Source: Pusillimonas sp. TS35 (GTDB lineage: Bacteria; Pseudomonadota; Gammaproteobacteria; Burkholderiales; Burkholderiaceae_B). Taken from it: a stretch of 64,000 bases of DNA. The notes below the pieces were generated by a model. It had not been told where the DNA came from. It saw only the letters and a program-made list of their open reading frames with translations, and did not search any database. Shown here piece after piece: positions 46,200 through 54,469 of this stretch; position 1 is the stretch's first letter; every line of letters starts with the position of its first letter. The position numbers and the translations under genes were made by a program. The stretch spans positions 310,001 through 374,000 of the forward strand of contig NZ_WWER01000004.1 in NCBI RefSeq assembly GCF_009857885.1. Reading direction: 5' to 3'.

Positions 46200-47234
46200 T
46201 TATTCAACCTTGACCCCCGCGCGTTTTACGACATCCTGCCACTTGTTCAATTCGCTGCTGACGAAGGCCTTGAATGCCGGAAGATCCAGGTCGCCCGGCT
46301 CGGTGCCGTTGCTGTTGAAAGCGGCCAGGGCGGATTTGGTATGCATGCTTTCGCGGGCAAGCGTGTTGAGCTTCTGTGCGATGCCATCCGGCAGCCCGGC
46401 CGGGCCGTAGAAGCCAATCCAGGTGATGGCCAGATAATTGGGCACCCCTTGTTCCGCGATGGTGGGGACGTTGGGCAGCGCGGGGCTGCGCTGGGCAGAC
46501 GTTACGCCAATGGCCTTGACGCGCCCGTCCAGCACATAGGGCGTCATGGTGGTGATGTCATGGAACAGTGCCGGGATTTGCCCGCCCAGCAAGTCTGTCA
46601 TTGCCGGTGCTGCGCCTTTGTAGGGGACATTGGCAATCTTGAGGCCGGTTTCCAGTTTCAGCAGCTCTCCGGAAAGATGGGTGGCGCCGCCAATGCTTGA
46701 CGAGCCGAACATGACGCCGCCGGGATGCTTGTTAACGTAGTCTGAGAACGACTTCAAGTCATTGGCAGGGACGTCTTTATTGACCACCAGCACGTTGGGT
46801 GTCGTCGCCATCAGGGCCAGATCGGTGAAGTCCTTGCGTGTATCGTAGGGAAGGTTGGTGCGTATCGCCGGGTTGATGACGTGATGGGTGGCTGAAACCA
46901 GCAGGGTATAGCCATCCGGTTTGGCACGTGCCACCACGGCGGAGCCGATCTGGCCGCTGGCGCCAGCGCGGTTCTCCACGACCACACTCTGGCCTAGTTT
47001 GTCCTGCATGTGCTGGGCCAGGCGGCGCGCCAGTACGTCTGTCATGCCGCCAGCAGGAAACGGCACAATGATGGTAATGGGCTGGGTCGGCCACTCGGCG
47101 GCGGTGGCGGTCAAGGGGGCGAATACCGTCAGCCCCGCGAGCGCGAAGGCGGCGGCGAGCCGCAGGCGCCCGCGCTGCGCGGTGGTTGTTGTGTGTTGCC
47201 CGGCGCTGGCGGTGTGGTCGGCGTAAAAGTGCAT
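46200..47234 (-). CDS. Bug/TctC-family solute-binding protein
   Basis: 344 residues. The ATG at 47234 follows AAGGAG and gives a long n-region with a histidine/threonine-rich stretch before the hydrophobic segment LRLAAAFALAGLTVFAPLTATAA. The mature start EWPTQPITIIVPFPAGGMTDVLARR is canonical, and GASGQIG, HVIN and NVPYKGAAPAMTDLLGGQ fit the family. It is the second gene of the six-gene carboxylase operon, so its ligand is probably the acid that is then CoA-activated and carboxylated. Confidence 0.9.
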   Translation of the reverse strand: MHFYADHTASAGQHTTTTAQRGRLRLAAAFALAGLTVFAPLTATAAEWPTQPITIIVPFPAGGMTDVLARRLAQHMQDKLGQSVVVENRAGASGQIGSAVVARAKPDGYTLLVSATHHVINPAIRTNLPYDTRKDFTDLALMATTPNVLVVNKDVPANDLKSFSDYVNKHPGGVMFGSSSIGGATHLSGELLKLETGLKIANVPYKGAAPAMTDLLGGQIPALFHDITTMTPYVLDGRVKAIGVTSAQRSPALPNVPTIAEQGVPNYLAITWIGFYGPAGLPDGIAQKLNTLARESMHTKSALAAFNSNGTEPGDLDLPAFKAFVSSELNKWQDVVKRAGVKVE

Positions 47235-47283
47235 GGTGAGTCTCCTTGTTGTTTGATGATGGTTCGTGTCAGTGTGTGTTGCG

Positions 47284-48828
47284 TCACGGCCGCAGGCCGA
47301 ACTGCTTTTGGCCGGGCTCACGCAACCGTGCCGCCAGTGTTGCAAACTCGATCAGGTGCGTGCGGGTTTCGCGCGGATCAATGATGTCTTCGATGACAAA
47401 GGCCTCGGCACTGCGAAATGGGGATGTCAAGCTGCGCACGCGTTGTTCGATTTCGGCGCGTTTGCGTTGCGGATCGTCGGCGCCCTCGATCTCGGCCTTG
47501 TAGGCGACCTCCAGTCCGCCTTCGATGGGCAATGACCCCCAGTTTGCCGAGGGCCAGGCGTAGCGGAAGTTGTGGCGGCCCATATGCTGGTGCGCAGCCG
47601 CCGCCACGCCATATGCGCGGCGCAGGATGATTGAGCACCAAGGCACAGTTGCCTGGTAGACCGCGGCGAGAGCACGTACACCGGCACGCATGACGCCCGA
47701 TTTTTCCGCATCGACGCCGATCTGGAAGCCGGCAATGTCGACCAGGTTTACGACGGGTAGCTGGAAGGCCTGGGCGAGGTCGACGAAGCGGATAAGCTTT
47801 TCTGCCGTCGCCCGGTCCCAGCCGCCGCCGTAGTGGTAAGGGTCGCTGGCCATTACGGCGACCGGCCAGCCGTCGATGCGTGCAAGGCCCGTAACCAGGG
47901 CCTTGCCCCAGCGACGGCCCATTTCGAAGAATGAGCCTTCATCGACCAGGGTTTCGACGATGGGCCTGATTTTGTAGACGGCCCGAGGATCGCGGGGAAT
48001 CGCGCTCAGCAGCCAGGCCTGGTCTTGTTGTGCAACCGGCGGCGCGGCGCGCGGCGCGGTGTCGAAAACCGATGAGGGCAAGTACGACAGAAAGCGGCGT
48101 GCACGCTCGAAAGCCTCGGCCTCGGTGGCAACTTCGTCGTCAACCACGCCGTTGCGCGTGTGGATCTGGCTGCCGCCGAGCTCGTTCTTGGTGACGTTCT
48201 GGCCTATACGGGCAACCACCGGCGGGCCCGCATTGAAGAGCTGGGCGGTGTCCTTGACCATGACCGAATAATGGCTTGCTGCGACGCGCGCCGCCCCCAT
48301 GCCCGCGACGGACCCGAGCGCCAGGGAGACGACCGGCACAAGCGTCATGTTTTCCACAACGTGCTGCCACACCTTCATGGTGGGGATCAGGGTGTGGCCT
48401 TTGGTTTCGATATTGCGCACGGAACCGCCGCCGCCCGTGCCATCGACCAGCCGCACGACCGGGAGCCGCAGGTCGCCTGCCATGCGCTCCGCATAGACGA
48501 GCTTCTCGCCCACCGCACCGTCATTGGCGCCGCCGCGGACGGTAAAGTCATCACCCATAAGTACGACTGGGCGATCATCGATCCGGGCGCGGCCTACGAC
48601 TAGGTTTGATGGCGTGACACCCAGAATTTTGCCCTGTGCATCGTACTGTCCGCTGCCGGCGAGCGCGCCGATCTCGGTGAATGATCCCTGGTCGGCAATG
48701 CCTTCGATGCGTTCGCGCACCGTTAGCTTGCCCGCGTTTTTGTGTCTCTGTACTTTTTCCGGCCCGCCCATGGCGAGGGAGAGCTTTTTGCGGTAGGCCA
48801 GTTCGTCGATCTCGGGTTGCCAGGACAT
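47284..48828 (-). CDS. acyl-CoA carboxylase carboxyltransferase subunit
   Basis: 514 residues with two crotonase-like halves, as in PccB/AccD-type beta subunits. N-terminal ELAYRKKLSLAMGGPEKVQRHKNAGKLTVRERI, oxyanion segment GTGGGGSVRN, SLALGSVAGMGAARVAASHYSVM, and the second half VVNLVDIAGFQIGVDAEKSG with RRAYGVAAAAHQ. It transfers carboxyl from biotin to acyl-CoA. AAGGAGG precedes the ATG. It is the first gene of a leftward six-gene operon and is preceded by a sigma-54 promoter (48883-48898). Acyl specificity (propionyl, methylcrotonyl, geranyl or other) cannot be decided by eye. Confidence 0.92.
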   Translation of the reverse strand: MSWQPEIDELAYRKKLSLAMGGPEKVQRHKNAGKLTVRERIEGIADQGSFTEIGALAGSGQYDAQGKILGVTPSNLVVGRARIDDRPVVLMGDDFTVRGGANDGAVGEKLVYAERMAGDLRLPVVRLVDGTGGGGSVRNIETKGHTLIPTMKVWQHVVENMTLVPVVSLALGSVAGMGAARVAASHYSVMVKDTAQLFNAGPPVVARIGQNVTKNELGGSQIHTRNGVVDDEVATEAEAFERARRFLSYLPSSVFDTAPRAAPPVAQQDQAWLLSAIPRDPRAVYKIRPIVETLVDEGSFFEMGRRWGKALVTGLARIDGWPVAVMASDPYHYGGGWDRATAEKLIRFVDLAQAFQLPVVNLVDIAGFQIGVDAEKSGVMRAGVRALAAVYQATVPWCSIILRRAYGVAAAAHQHMGRHNFRYAWPSANWGSLPIEGGLEVAYKAEIEGADDPQRKRAEIEQRVRSLTSPFRSAEAFVIEDIIDPRETRTHLIEFATLAARLREPGQKQFGLRP

Positions 48829-48882
48829 GGGCAGCCTCCTTTTTATGCTTGTCGTGTCTCAGATAACTACATATGGCATACA

Positions 48883-48898
48883 AGCAAAACCTGTGCCA
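48883..48898 (-). promoter_or_regulatory. sigma-54 (-24/-12) promoter of the carboxylase operon
   Basis: On the minus strand the sequence TGGCAC-AGGTT-TTGC matches the sigma-54 consensus TGGCAC-N5-TTGC at every defined base, with T following. The GC of the -12 element lies about 56 bases before the carboxyltransferase ATG, leaving a leader of about 44 bases. The adjacent divergent gene encodes a sigma-54 activator. Confidence 0.82.
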
Positions 48899-48938
48899 GA
48901 ATGATTCACAGGAAAGACAGCTTGAATTGGTTTAAATG

Positions 48939-48955
48939 TGTCGTCATAGACGACA
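48939..48955. promoter_or_regulatory. palindromic enhancer candidate for the sigma-54 activator
   Basis: TGTCGTC-ATA-GACGACA is a perfect inverted repeat with 7-bp arms. It lies 41 bp upstream of the -24 element of the carboxylase operon and 22 bp before the activator start, placed to act both as upstream activating sequence and in autoregulation. Confidence 0.65.
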
Positions 48956-48976
48956 TATGTGTACAAGAGAGAAAGC

Positions 48977-50698
48977 ATGTGTTCACTGAAAACACAGTCG
49001 GGTAATGGCGAGGACAGCCTGGGCATCATCGTTTTCGATGCTCATGACACAGTCGCATGGTGCCTGGGCGCTGGCGCCGCCCCTGACGTGCAGCAGGCGG
49101 TGGGTAAGGCGCTGCGCGCCGCGCGTGCGGAAGGGGTGTCCGGCCCTGAAAACGGCGGATCCCGGTTGATCGCAATCGATGGGCACGGCCCTGATGCGGA
49201 TCGATTCATAGGTCTGGTCCTGCAGCACGGCGTACATCTTGCCGTGCTGCTGCGGCCGATGGATGCATCCAGTCCGCTGTTTGAGTTTCTGTCTCAGGTG
49301 CCGTTCGCTACCGAAATCATGGAGTTCATGATCAGCAATCCCTATCAGGCGATCACGGTGGCAGACGCCCAGGGCAGGATGCGCTACGTCAGCCCGGTGC
49401 ACGAGCGATTCCTGGGCTTACCGCCAGGCGGCGCGGTGGGGCAGGATGCGGCCAAAGTCATTCCAAATTCCCGGCTGGCCGAGGTCGCACGCAGTGGGCG
49501 GGCCGAAATTGCGCAATTGCAGCGGATGCAGGGGGTAACGCGGGTCGTCAACCGTTTGCCTATCAGGCGTGGCGAGCAGGTTGTGGGCGCGGTGGGCCAG
49601 GTGCTGTTCAAGGATCCAGAATCGGTGCTGCGCGTGCACCGCACGGTGTTGAGCCAGCAGGTGGACTTCCCGGACGATACGCGGGACGGTGTGCCGCTGC
49701 TCGGCAGCAGCGCGCCTATGCAGCGGCTACGCCGGGAGATCGCCACAGTGGCGCATCTGGATATACCGGTACTAATACTTGGGGAGAGCGGCACGGGCAA
49801 GGAGCTCGTGGCTCAAGCCATCCATCGCCAGTCGAATCCGGATGACGTAGCGCCCTTGGTGAGCCTGAATCTGGCCGCCTTACCCGCTACGCTGCTTGAG
49901 GCTGAGCTGTTCGGCTATGAGCCCGGCACATTCACCGGCGCCAGCCGCCGTGGCCAGCAAGGCCGCATCGAACAGGCGCAGAACGGCACGTTGTTTCTTG
50001 ACGAGGTCGGTGACATTCCTATCGAGATGCAAGTCAAGCTGCTGCGTGTGCTGGAAGACCGGCGCGTGCAGCGCCTGGGGGGCGGAGACAGCCGCCAGGT
50101 GCAGTTTCGCCTGATCACCGCTACGAACCGCAATATGCAACAGTTGATCGACGCGGAGCGTTTTCGCCTGGATCTTTACTATCGATTGAGCGGCGTGGTG
50201 CTTCACATACCTGCGCTGCGCCATCGGCGCGAGGATATCCCTGAACTGCTGGACTATTTCGTTCGGGATTTTTGTCGCCGCAATAGTATGCCTGTACCGG
50301 TGATAGGCAGCGAGGTGGTGCCGTATCTGGCGGGGCAGGAGTGGCCGGGCAATGTCCGGCAGTTGCGTCAGCGTATTGAAGAAGCGCTGGTGTTCTGCGA
50401 TTTGCGTGAGCTGGGCGTGGCTGACTTCGAACGTTACGGCATGCCGGGTCACGCCGCCGGGCAGGCTGTCGTTGGCGCGCCGCCTTCCGCGGGCATGCAG
50501 GCGGCCTATGCAATCGATGCGGCCATTACGATTCAGGAAGGTGATGCACGCGCCATGCCGGCCAGCCTCAAGGAACGGGAATACCAGGCAGTGCGCGAGG
50601 CGCTGGACAAGCTCGGCGGAAACAAGAAACAGGCCGCGCAAGTGCTCGGTATTTCACGTTCGCATCTATACAAGATTCTGGCGCGGTCGGGCGGCTAG
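48977..50698 (+). CDS. sigma-54-dependent transcriptional activator with PAS domain (PAS-AAA+-Fis)
   Basis: 573 residues. An N-terminal region of about 110 residues, with no recognised family, precedes a PAS domain (about 115-215: ISNPYQAITVADAQGRMRYVSP). The AAA+ domain has Walker A GESGTGKE (269-276), Walker B LFLDEVGD, and a sigma-54 contact loop that reads GTFTGA (317-322) instead of GAFTGA. A Fis-type helix-turn-helix ends the protein (LGGNKKQAAQVLGISRSHLYKIL). It faces a sigma-54 promoter and is the likely ligand-responsive activator of the carboxylase operon. ATG at 48977 is preceded by GAGAGAAAG; an ATG six codons upstream is possible. Confidence 0.92.
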   Translation: MCSLKTQSGNGEDSLGIIVFDAHDTVAWCLGAGAAPDVQQAVGKALRAARAEGVSGPENGGSRLIAIDGHGPDADRFIGLVLQHGVHLAVLLRPMDASSPLFEFLSQVPFATEIMEFMISNPYQAITVADAQGRMRYVSPVHERFLGLPPGGAVGQDAAKVIPNSRLAEVARSGRAEIAQLQRMQGVTRVVNRLPIRRGEQVVGAVGQVLFKDPESVLRVHRTVLSQQVDFPDDTRDGVPLLGSSAPMQRLRREIATVAHLDIPVLILGESGTGKELVAQAIHRQSNPDDVAPLVSLNLAALPATLLEAELFGYEPGTFTGASRRGQQGRIEQAQNGTLFLDEVGDIPIEMQVKLLRVLEDRRVQRLGGGDSRQVQFRLITATNRNMQQLIDAERFRLDLYYRLSGVVLHIPALRHRREDIPELLDYFVRDFCRRNSMPVPVIGSEVVPYLAGQEWPGNVRQLRQRIEEALVFCDLRELGVADFERYGMPGHAAGQAVVGAPPSAGMQAAYAIDAAITIQEGDARAMPASLKEREYQAVREALDKLGGNKKQAAQVLGISRSHLYKILARSGG

Positions 50699-51031
50699 GC
50701 GGGGCCGCGCATTGCGCCCTGCGCGGCGGCGTGTGATTTTAACGGCTATCGGGGCCGGCTCGCACCGGACGCCGGGATCAGACCACACCGGACGCCGGTA
50801 TCAGACCGCACCGGATGCCGGGATCAGACCGCACCGGACGCCGGGATCAGACCGCACCGGATGCCGGGATCAGACCGCACCGGATGCCGGGATCAGACCG
50901 CACCGGATGTTCGGTTCAGGCCGCACCGGATGCGAAGATAAGATCTCACCGCCCACCGGGTTCGGATCGTACCGGCGGTCACGACCGGGTCGCAGTGACC
51001 GCCGAGGCTCGGTCGGCCCAGCGGTCGGGTG
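50699..51031. other. intergenic region between convergent genes, mostly repeats
   Basis: 333 bases between the stops of the sigma-54 activator and the CaiB-type transferase. Two thirds is occupied by the 23-bp tandem repeats described separately. No gene is supported; frames that remain open here merely read the repeats. A GC-rich inverted segment near 50970-51000 (ACCGGCGGTCACGACCGG) could form a hairpin. Confidence 0.6.
50761..50967. repeat. 23-bp tandem repeat array, about nine copies
   Basis: Head-to-tail 23-bp units beginning CGCACCGGAYGCCGGGATC. Units 1-6 (50761-50898) differ from each other at one to three bases, mainly a C/T at position 10; units 7-9 (50899-50967) are increasingly degenerate. 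There are no spacers, and 23 is not a multiple of three, so it is non-coding. Position between two convergent stop codons suggests a termination, nucleoid-protein or simple expansion origin. Confidence 0.9.
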
Positions 51032-52237
51032 TCAGATCACACCCTTGCCGCGCAGTTGCGCAAGTTCATCGTGCGACAGGCCGAGCAATGATTGCAGGAT
51101 GTCGTCGGTGCCTTCGCCGAGTGTGGGAGGCACGTGGCGCACCGGAGGCCGCTGGCCATCCAGGCGGTAGGGGGGCGCCATGACATGCGCGTCGCGTTCC
51201 TCGGGCACGGGGAAGGTTTCGATCAGCTTTCCCTGCCGGGTGCGTGCCGAACTGAGCGCCTCGTGCAGGCCCAGTACTTCGCCGCACGGGATGCCGGCGG
51301 CATGCAGGCGCTCGAGCAGTTCGGCGCGCTTGCGGGCGCCCACGGCCTGCCTGATGATGGGCAGGAGGGTATCGCGGTTGCGCGAACGGGCGACGTTGGT
51401 ACTGAAGCGTTCGTCGTCCTTGAGGCTTGGCTGGTCGATGACGTCGGTGCAGAAGCGGACGAACTGGGCGTTGTTGCCCACGGCGATCACCAGGCTACCG
51501 TCCTGGGCGTCGAACACGCCGTAGGGGATGATGGACGGATGGGCGTTCCCGTAGCGGGGCACGTCTTCGCCGCGCCAGAGGGATTCCAAGCCATAGAATG
51601 CGCTGATGGAAATGCCGCTGTCATAGAGCGACATTTCGATGTGACGGCCTTCGCCCGTGCCCTTGCGGTGATACAGGGCGGCCAGGATGGCTTGCGCGGC
51701 GTACATACCGGTGAACATGTCCACGACTGAAGTGCCGAACTTGAGCGGTGGCTGCGTGGGCTCGCCATTCATGTGCATCAGGCCCGTCTCGGCCTGCAGC
51801 ACCAGGTCGTAGCCCGGTCGGCTGGCCTCGGGACCGCTGCTGTTATAGCCTGCGATCGAGCAATAGACGATGTCGGGGCGTATGGCCTTGAGGTCTTCAT
51901 AGCCCAGCCGCATCTTTGCGGCGCCGCCGAGTTTGAAGTTCTGCACGACAACATCGCACTCGGCCGCCAGCTTGCGAGCGATATGCTGGCCTGCTTCGGT
52001 GCTGAGATCGAGCGTAATGGAACGCTTGTTGCGATTGGCGCAGTTGAAATATGTGGTGCGCGTGGGGCATACGTGCATGCCCCAGTCCCGGGTATCGTCA
52101 CCGCGCACCGGGTGCTCCACCTTGATGATTTCGGCGCCGAGGTCGCCGAGCGCCATGGTGCAAAGCGGCCCCGCGAACACACGGGACAGGTCAAGGACGC
52201 GAACGCCCGCCAGCGGCGCAATACCAGAATCGGACAT
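51032..52237 (-). CDS. CaiB/BaiF family (class III) CoA-transferase
   Basis: 401 residues. N-terminal APLAGVRVLDLSRVFAGPLCTMALGDLGAEIIKVE is the class III hallmark, and the catalytic aspartate is D173 in VVDMFTGMYA. RPGYDLVLQAETGLM and RKGTGEGRHIEMSLYDSG are also conserved. These enzymes move CoA between an acyl-CoA and a free carboxylate, and here could activate a dicarboxylic or other acid delivered by the Bug protein encoded six bases upstream. The two genes form a leftward operon facing the IclR gene. Specific substrate unknown. Confidence 0.92.
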   Translation of the reverse strand: MSDSGIAPLAGVRVLDLSRVFAGPLCTMALGDLGAEIIKVEHPVRGDDTRDWGMHVCPTRTTYFNCANRNKRSITLDLSTEAGQHIARKLAAECDVVVQNFKLGGAAKMRLGYEDLKAIRPDIVYCSIAGYNSSGPEASRPGYDLVLQAETGLMHMNGEPTQPPLKFGTSVVDMFTGMYAAQAILAALYHRKGTGEGRHIEMSLYDSGISISAFYGLESLWRGEDVPRYGNAHPSIIPYGVFDAQDGSLVIAVGNNAQFVRFCTDVIDQPSLKDDERFSTNVARSRNRDTLLPIIRQAVGARKRAELLERLHAAGIPCGEVLGLHEALSSARTRQGKLIETFPVPEERDAHVMAPPYRLDGQRPPVRHVPPTLGEGTDDILQSLLGLSHDELAQLRGKGVI

Positions 52238-52243
52238 AGCGGT

Positions 52244-53233
52244 TTACTGTGCACCAAGTTTGTTGTCTTTGATGACACGCTCCCAGATGGCCGAATCTGT
52301 CTTGATGTGGTCGGTCATCTCGGCGGCATCGCCGAATACGGGATAGGCGCCGACGGACTTCATGCGATCAGTCACTTTGGGATCTTGCAGTACTTTGCGC
52401 AGTGTGTTGGTCAGCGTGTCGCGAACATCGTCCGGTGTGCCTGCGGGCGCGAAGATGCCGCCCCATGAAATGGCCTTGGTGCTCTGTACGCCTTGCGCTT
52501 TGAGCGACGTGACGTCGGGGAGATCCTGGAACGCATCGGTATTGACGGCGATGGCACGCAGCTTGCCCGCCTTGATGTGCTGGAGCACGGCGACTGAGTC
52601 GGACAACATGATGGGCACGTCGCCGGCCAGTACCGCAGTGACGGCGGGCGAGCTGCCTTGGTAGGGCACATGCACGGCATCGAAGCCTAGTTCTTTCTTG
52701 AGCAGTTCCATCGTGAGATTGCCGGTGCTGCCTACGCCCGCGGAGGTGTAGTTCAGTGACTTGCCGTGCTTACCGGCCTTGGCGAGCGACGCTACGTCGA
52801 TAACATCGGGCAGAACAGTAGGATTGACGACCAGGATGAGGGGCGTGACATACGCAAGCCCGATAGGCGTAACGTCTTTGTTCAGATCATAGGGACGTTC
52901 CGCCAGGATGAAGGGAGCAGTCAGGCTGGGCGAGGCCAGTGTGCCGATGGTGTAGCCGTCGGGTTTGCTGCGAATGACGTTGCGAACACCGATGGTGCCT
53001 GAGGCGCCGGGTTTGTTTTCAACGACGAAGTTGCCGCCGAGGGCCTTGCCAAATGCATCTGCAAGGACGCGTGTGGCGACGTCAGTGGGGCCGCCGGGCG
53101 GAAAGGGCACGACCCAGCTGGCGGGCTTGTCGGGATAGGCGGCAAAGGCGGGGGCCCCGGTGAGAACCGCGGTGCCTATGATAAGGGTGAAAAGGGCGCG
53201 CAGCGGCGAACACCTGTGCAGGCTGGCAATCAA
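52244..53233 (-). CDS. Bug/TctC-family solute-binding protein, TTG start
   Basis: 329 residues if translation starts at the TTG at 53233, which has AGGAG six bases upstream and gives signal MIASLHRCSPLRALFTLIIGTAVLTG..AFA. The frame is open for 88 more codons upstream, through candidate operators and into the IclR gene, which cannot all be coding. The mature start AYPDKPASWVVPFPPGGPTDVATRV is canonical; SAGVGSTGNLTMELLKKEL and HVPYQGSSPAVTAVLAGDV fit the family. It is first in the operon with the CaiB-type CoA-transferase and is probably regulated by the divergent IclR protein. Confidence 0.85.
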   Translation of the reverse strand: MIASLHRCSPLRALFTLIIGTAVLTGAPAFAAYPDKPASWVVPFPPGGPTDVATRVLADAFGKALGGNFVVENKPGASGTIGVRNVIRSKPDGYTIGTLASPSLTAPFILAERPYDLNKDVTPIGLAYVTPLILVVNPTVLPDVIDVASLAKAGKHGKSLNYTSAGVGSTGNLTMELLKKELGFDAVHVPYQGSSPAVTAVLAGDVPIMLSDSVAVLQHIKAGKLRAIAVNTDAFQDLPDVTSLKAQGVQSTKAISWGGIFAPAGTPDDVRDTLTNTLRKVLQDPKVTDRMKSVGAYPVFGDAAEMTDHIKTDSAIWERVIKDNKLGAQ

Positions 53234-53295
53234 GGGTGACTCCTGGATGACGATACCGTGTGAAAGCAGTTTGTGTTCTGATAAGTGACCATTAA

Positions 53296-53310
53296 AACTG
53301 CTATGCGGAA
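53296..53310. promoter_or_regulatory. candidate IclR operator, site 1
   Basis: AACTGC-TAT-GCGGAA resembles the palindrome TTCTGC-N3-GCAGAA found at 57057, with three mismatches. It is also flanked by the arms CTGCT/AGCAG (53298-53316). It lies 63 bp before the Bug start. Confidence 0.4.
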
Positions 53311-53381
53311 CAGCAGTCATTTTATAAAGTGGGGTAAGAGGCTGCAACCGGGTAAGCCCTAGGTTTGTTTGGGGCTGCAAG

Positions 53382-53396
53382 TTCCGATATGCAGAA
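53382..53396. promoter_or_regulatory. candidate IclR operator, site 2
   Basis: TTCCGA-TAT-GCAGAA matches TTCTGC-N3-GCAGAA with two mismatches, about 90 bp before the iclR start codon. Confidence 0.45.
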
Positions 53397-53485
53397 TAAA
53401 ATTGCTGGAAAACAGAACATGGGCGGTGTTTTACTGCTACATTCGTGGCGCTTATCCATAAGCCTTTTTTCACATTGGGGCAGCA

Positions 53486-54307
53486 GTGGCAACACACTCG
53501 ACATCAACAGGCAAAAAGTACCCTTCCGCGTTGGCGCAGTTTGACGATGACCGGCATTTCGTAACGGCGCTGGCGCGTGGGCTGGAGGTGCTGGCGTGCT
53601 TTCGTTCGGGGCGGCGTATGCTGGGCAACCAGGAACTGGCCGAGCGCTGCGGCCTGCCTAAGTCCACGATATCGCGCCTGACGCATACCCTGGTAAAGCT
53701 GGGCTATCTGACGCAAGATGAGGATAGCGGCAAATACAAGCTGGGCATGGCGACGCTGTCGCTGGGGGTCGGTATGCTGGCCAAGCTCGACATCCGGCAG
53801 GTGGCGCGGCCCTATATGCAGGAGCTGGCAGATTTCTCGCAGGCCATGGTGTCGCTGGGGGTACGCGATCGCCTGTCCATGCTGTATATCGAGAACTGCC
53901 GCAGCCAGTCAGCCCTGACGCTAAGCCTCGATGTGGGGGCGCGTATTCCTATTGTGACGTCTTCGATGGGGCGCGGCTATCTCGCGGTAGCCAGCGAGGC
54001 CGAGCGCCGCGAGATCGCCGACCGCCTAAGCGAACTGGACGCCTGGTCGCGCAAGGAAATCATGGATGGCATCGACAAGGCTGTCGAGGAATACCGTACG
54101 CTTGGTGTGACGACATCGTTCGGCGACTGGCAGAAGGATGTCAACGCAATTGCCCTGGGCTTTCAGTTCAGCAGCACGCAGCCCATCATGGTCATTACCT
54201 GCGGCGCACCTTCGTTCAAGATGTCCGAGCAATTTCTGTTGGATGAGGTGCGGCCTCGCCTGCTGGAAACCGTAAGCAAGATTCGGCGCGCCATGGGGCA
54301 CCACTGA
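53486..54307 (+). CDS. IclR-family transcriptional regulator
   Basis: 273 residues from a GTG with GGGG at suitable spacing. The winged helix-turn-helix (ALARGLEVLACFRSGRRMLGNQELAERCGLPKSTISRLTHTL) is followed by the IclR effector domain (KLGMATLSLGVGMLAKLDIRQVARPYM, and GARIPIVTSSMGRGYLA). It is the likely regulator of the flanking CoA-transferase/Bug operon and of the beta-oxidation-like operons 2.5 kb downstream, since related palindromes occur before each. A seven-bp hairpin (54316-54336) follows the stop. Confidence 0.9.
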   Translation: MATHSTSTGKKYPSALAQFDDDRHFVTALARGLEVLACFRSGRRMLGNQELAERCGLPKSTISRLTHTLVKLGYLTQDEDSGKYKLGMATLSLGVGMLAKLDIRQVARPYMQELADFSQAMVSLGVRDRLSMLYIENCRSQSALTLSLDVGARIPIVTSSMGRGYLAVASEAERREIADRLSELDAWSRKEIMDGIDKAVEEYRTLGVTTSFGDWQKDVNAIALGFQFSSTQPIMVITCGAPSFKMSEQFLLDEVRPRLLETVSKIRRAMGHH

Positions 54308-54315
54308 GGCATGCC

Positions 54316-54336
54316 GAGCCCGCTCTGAACGGGCTC
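54316..54336 (+). terminator. weak hairpin after iclR
   Basis: GAGCCCG (54316-54322) pairs with CGGGCTC (54330-54336). No T-run follows, so it is at best a weak or factor-dependent terminator between convergent genes. Confidence 0.35.
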
Positions 54337-54469
54337 TGAAGCTTGGGCCGGGTGCCCGTGCTGTGGGCAAGCCAGCTTCGTGCCCTGGGTGATATGGCGG
54401 TGCGGCGGGCCGCCGGCACTGCATGGTAAGCCTCAGGGGTGGCGTCGCGGCAGGCATGCCCGCCGCTTG

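Noticed and set aside
50761-50967. CRISPR array
   Set aside because: Units are directly adjacent without unique spacers and no cas genes are nearby. The same applies to the octanucleotide array at 29471.
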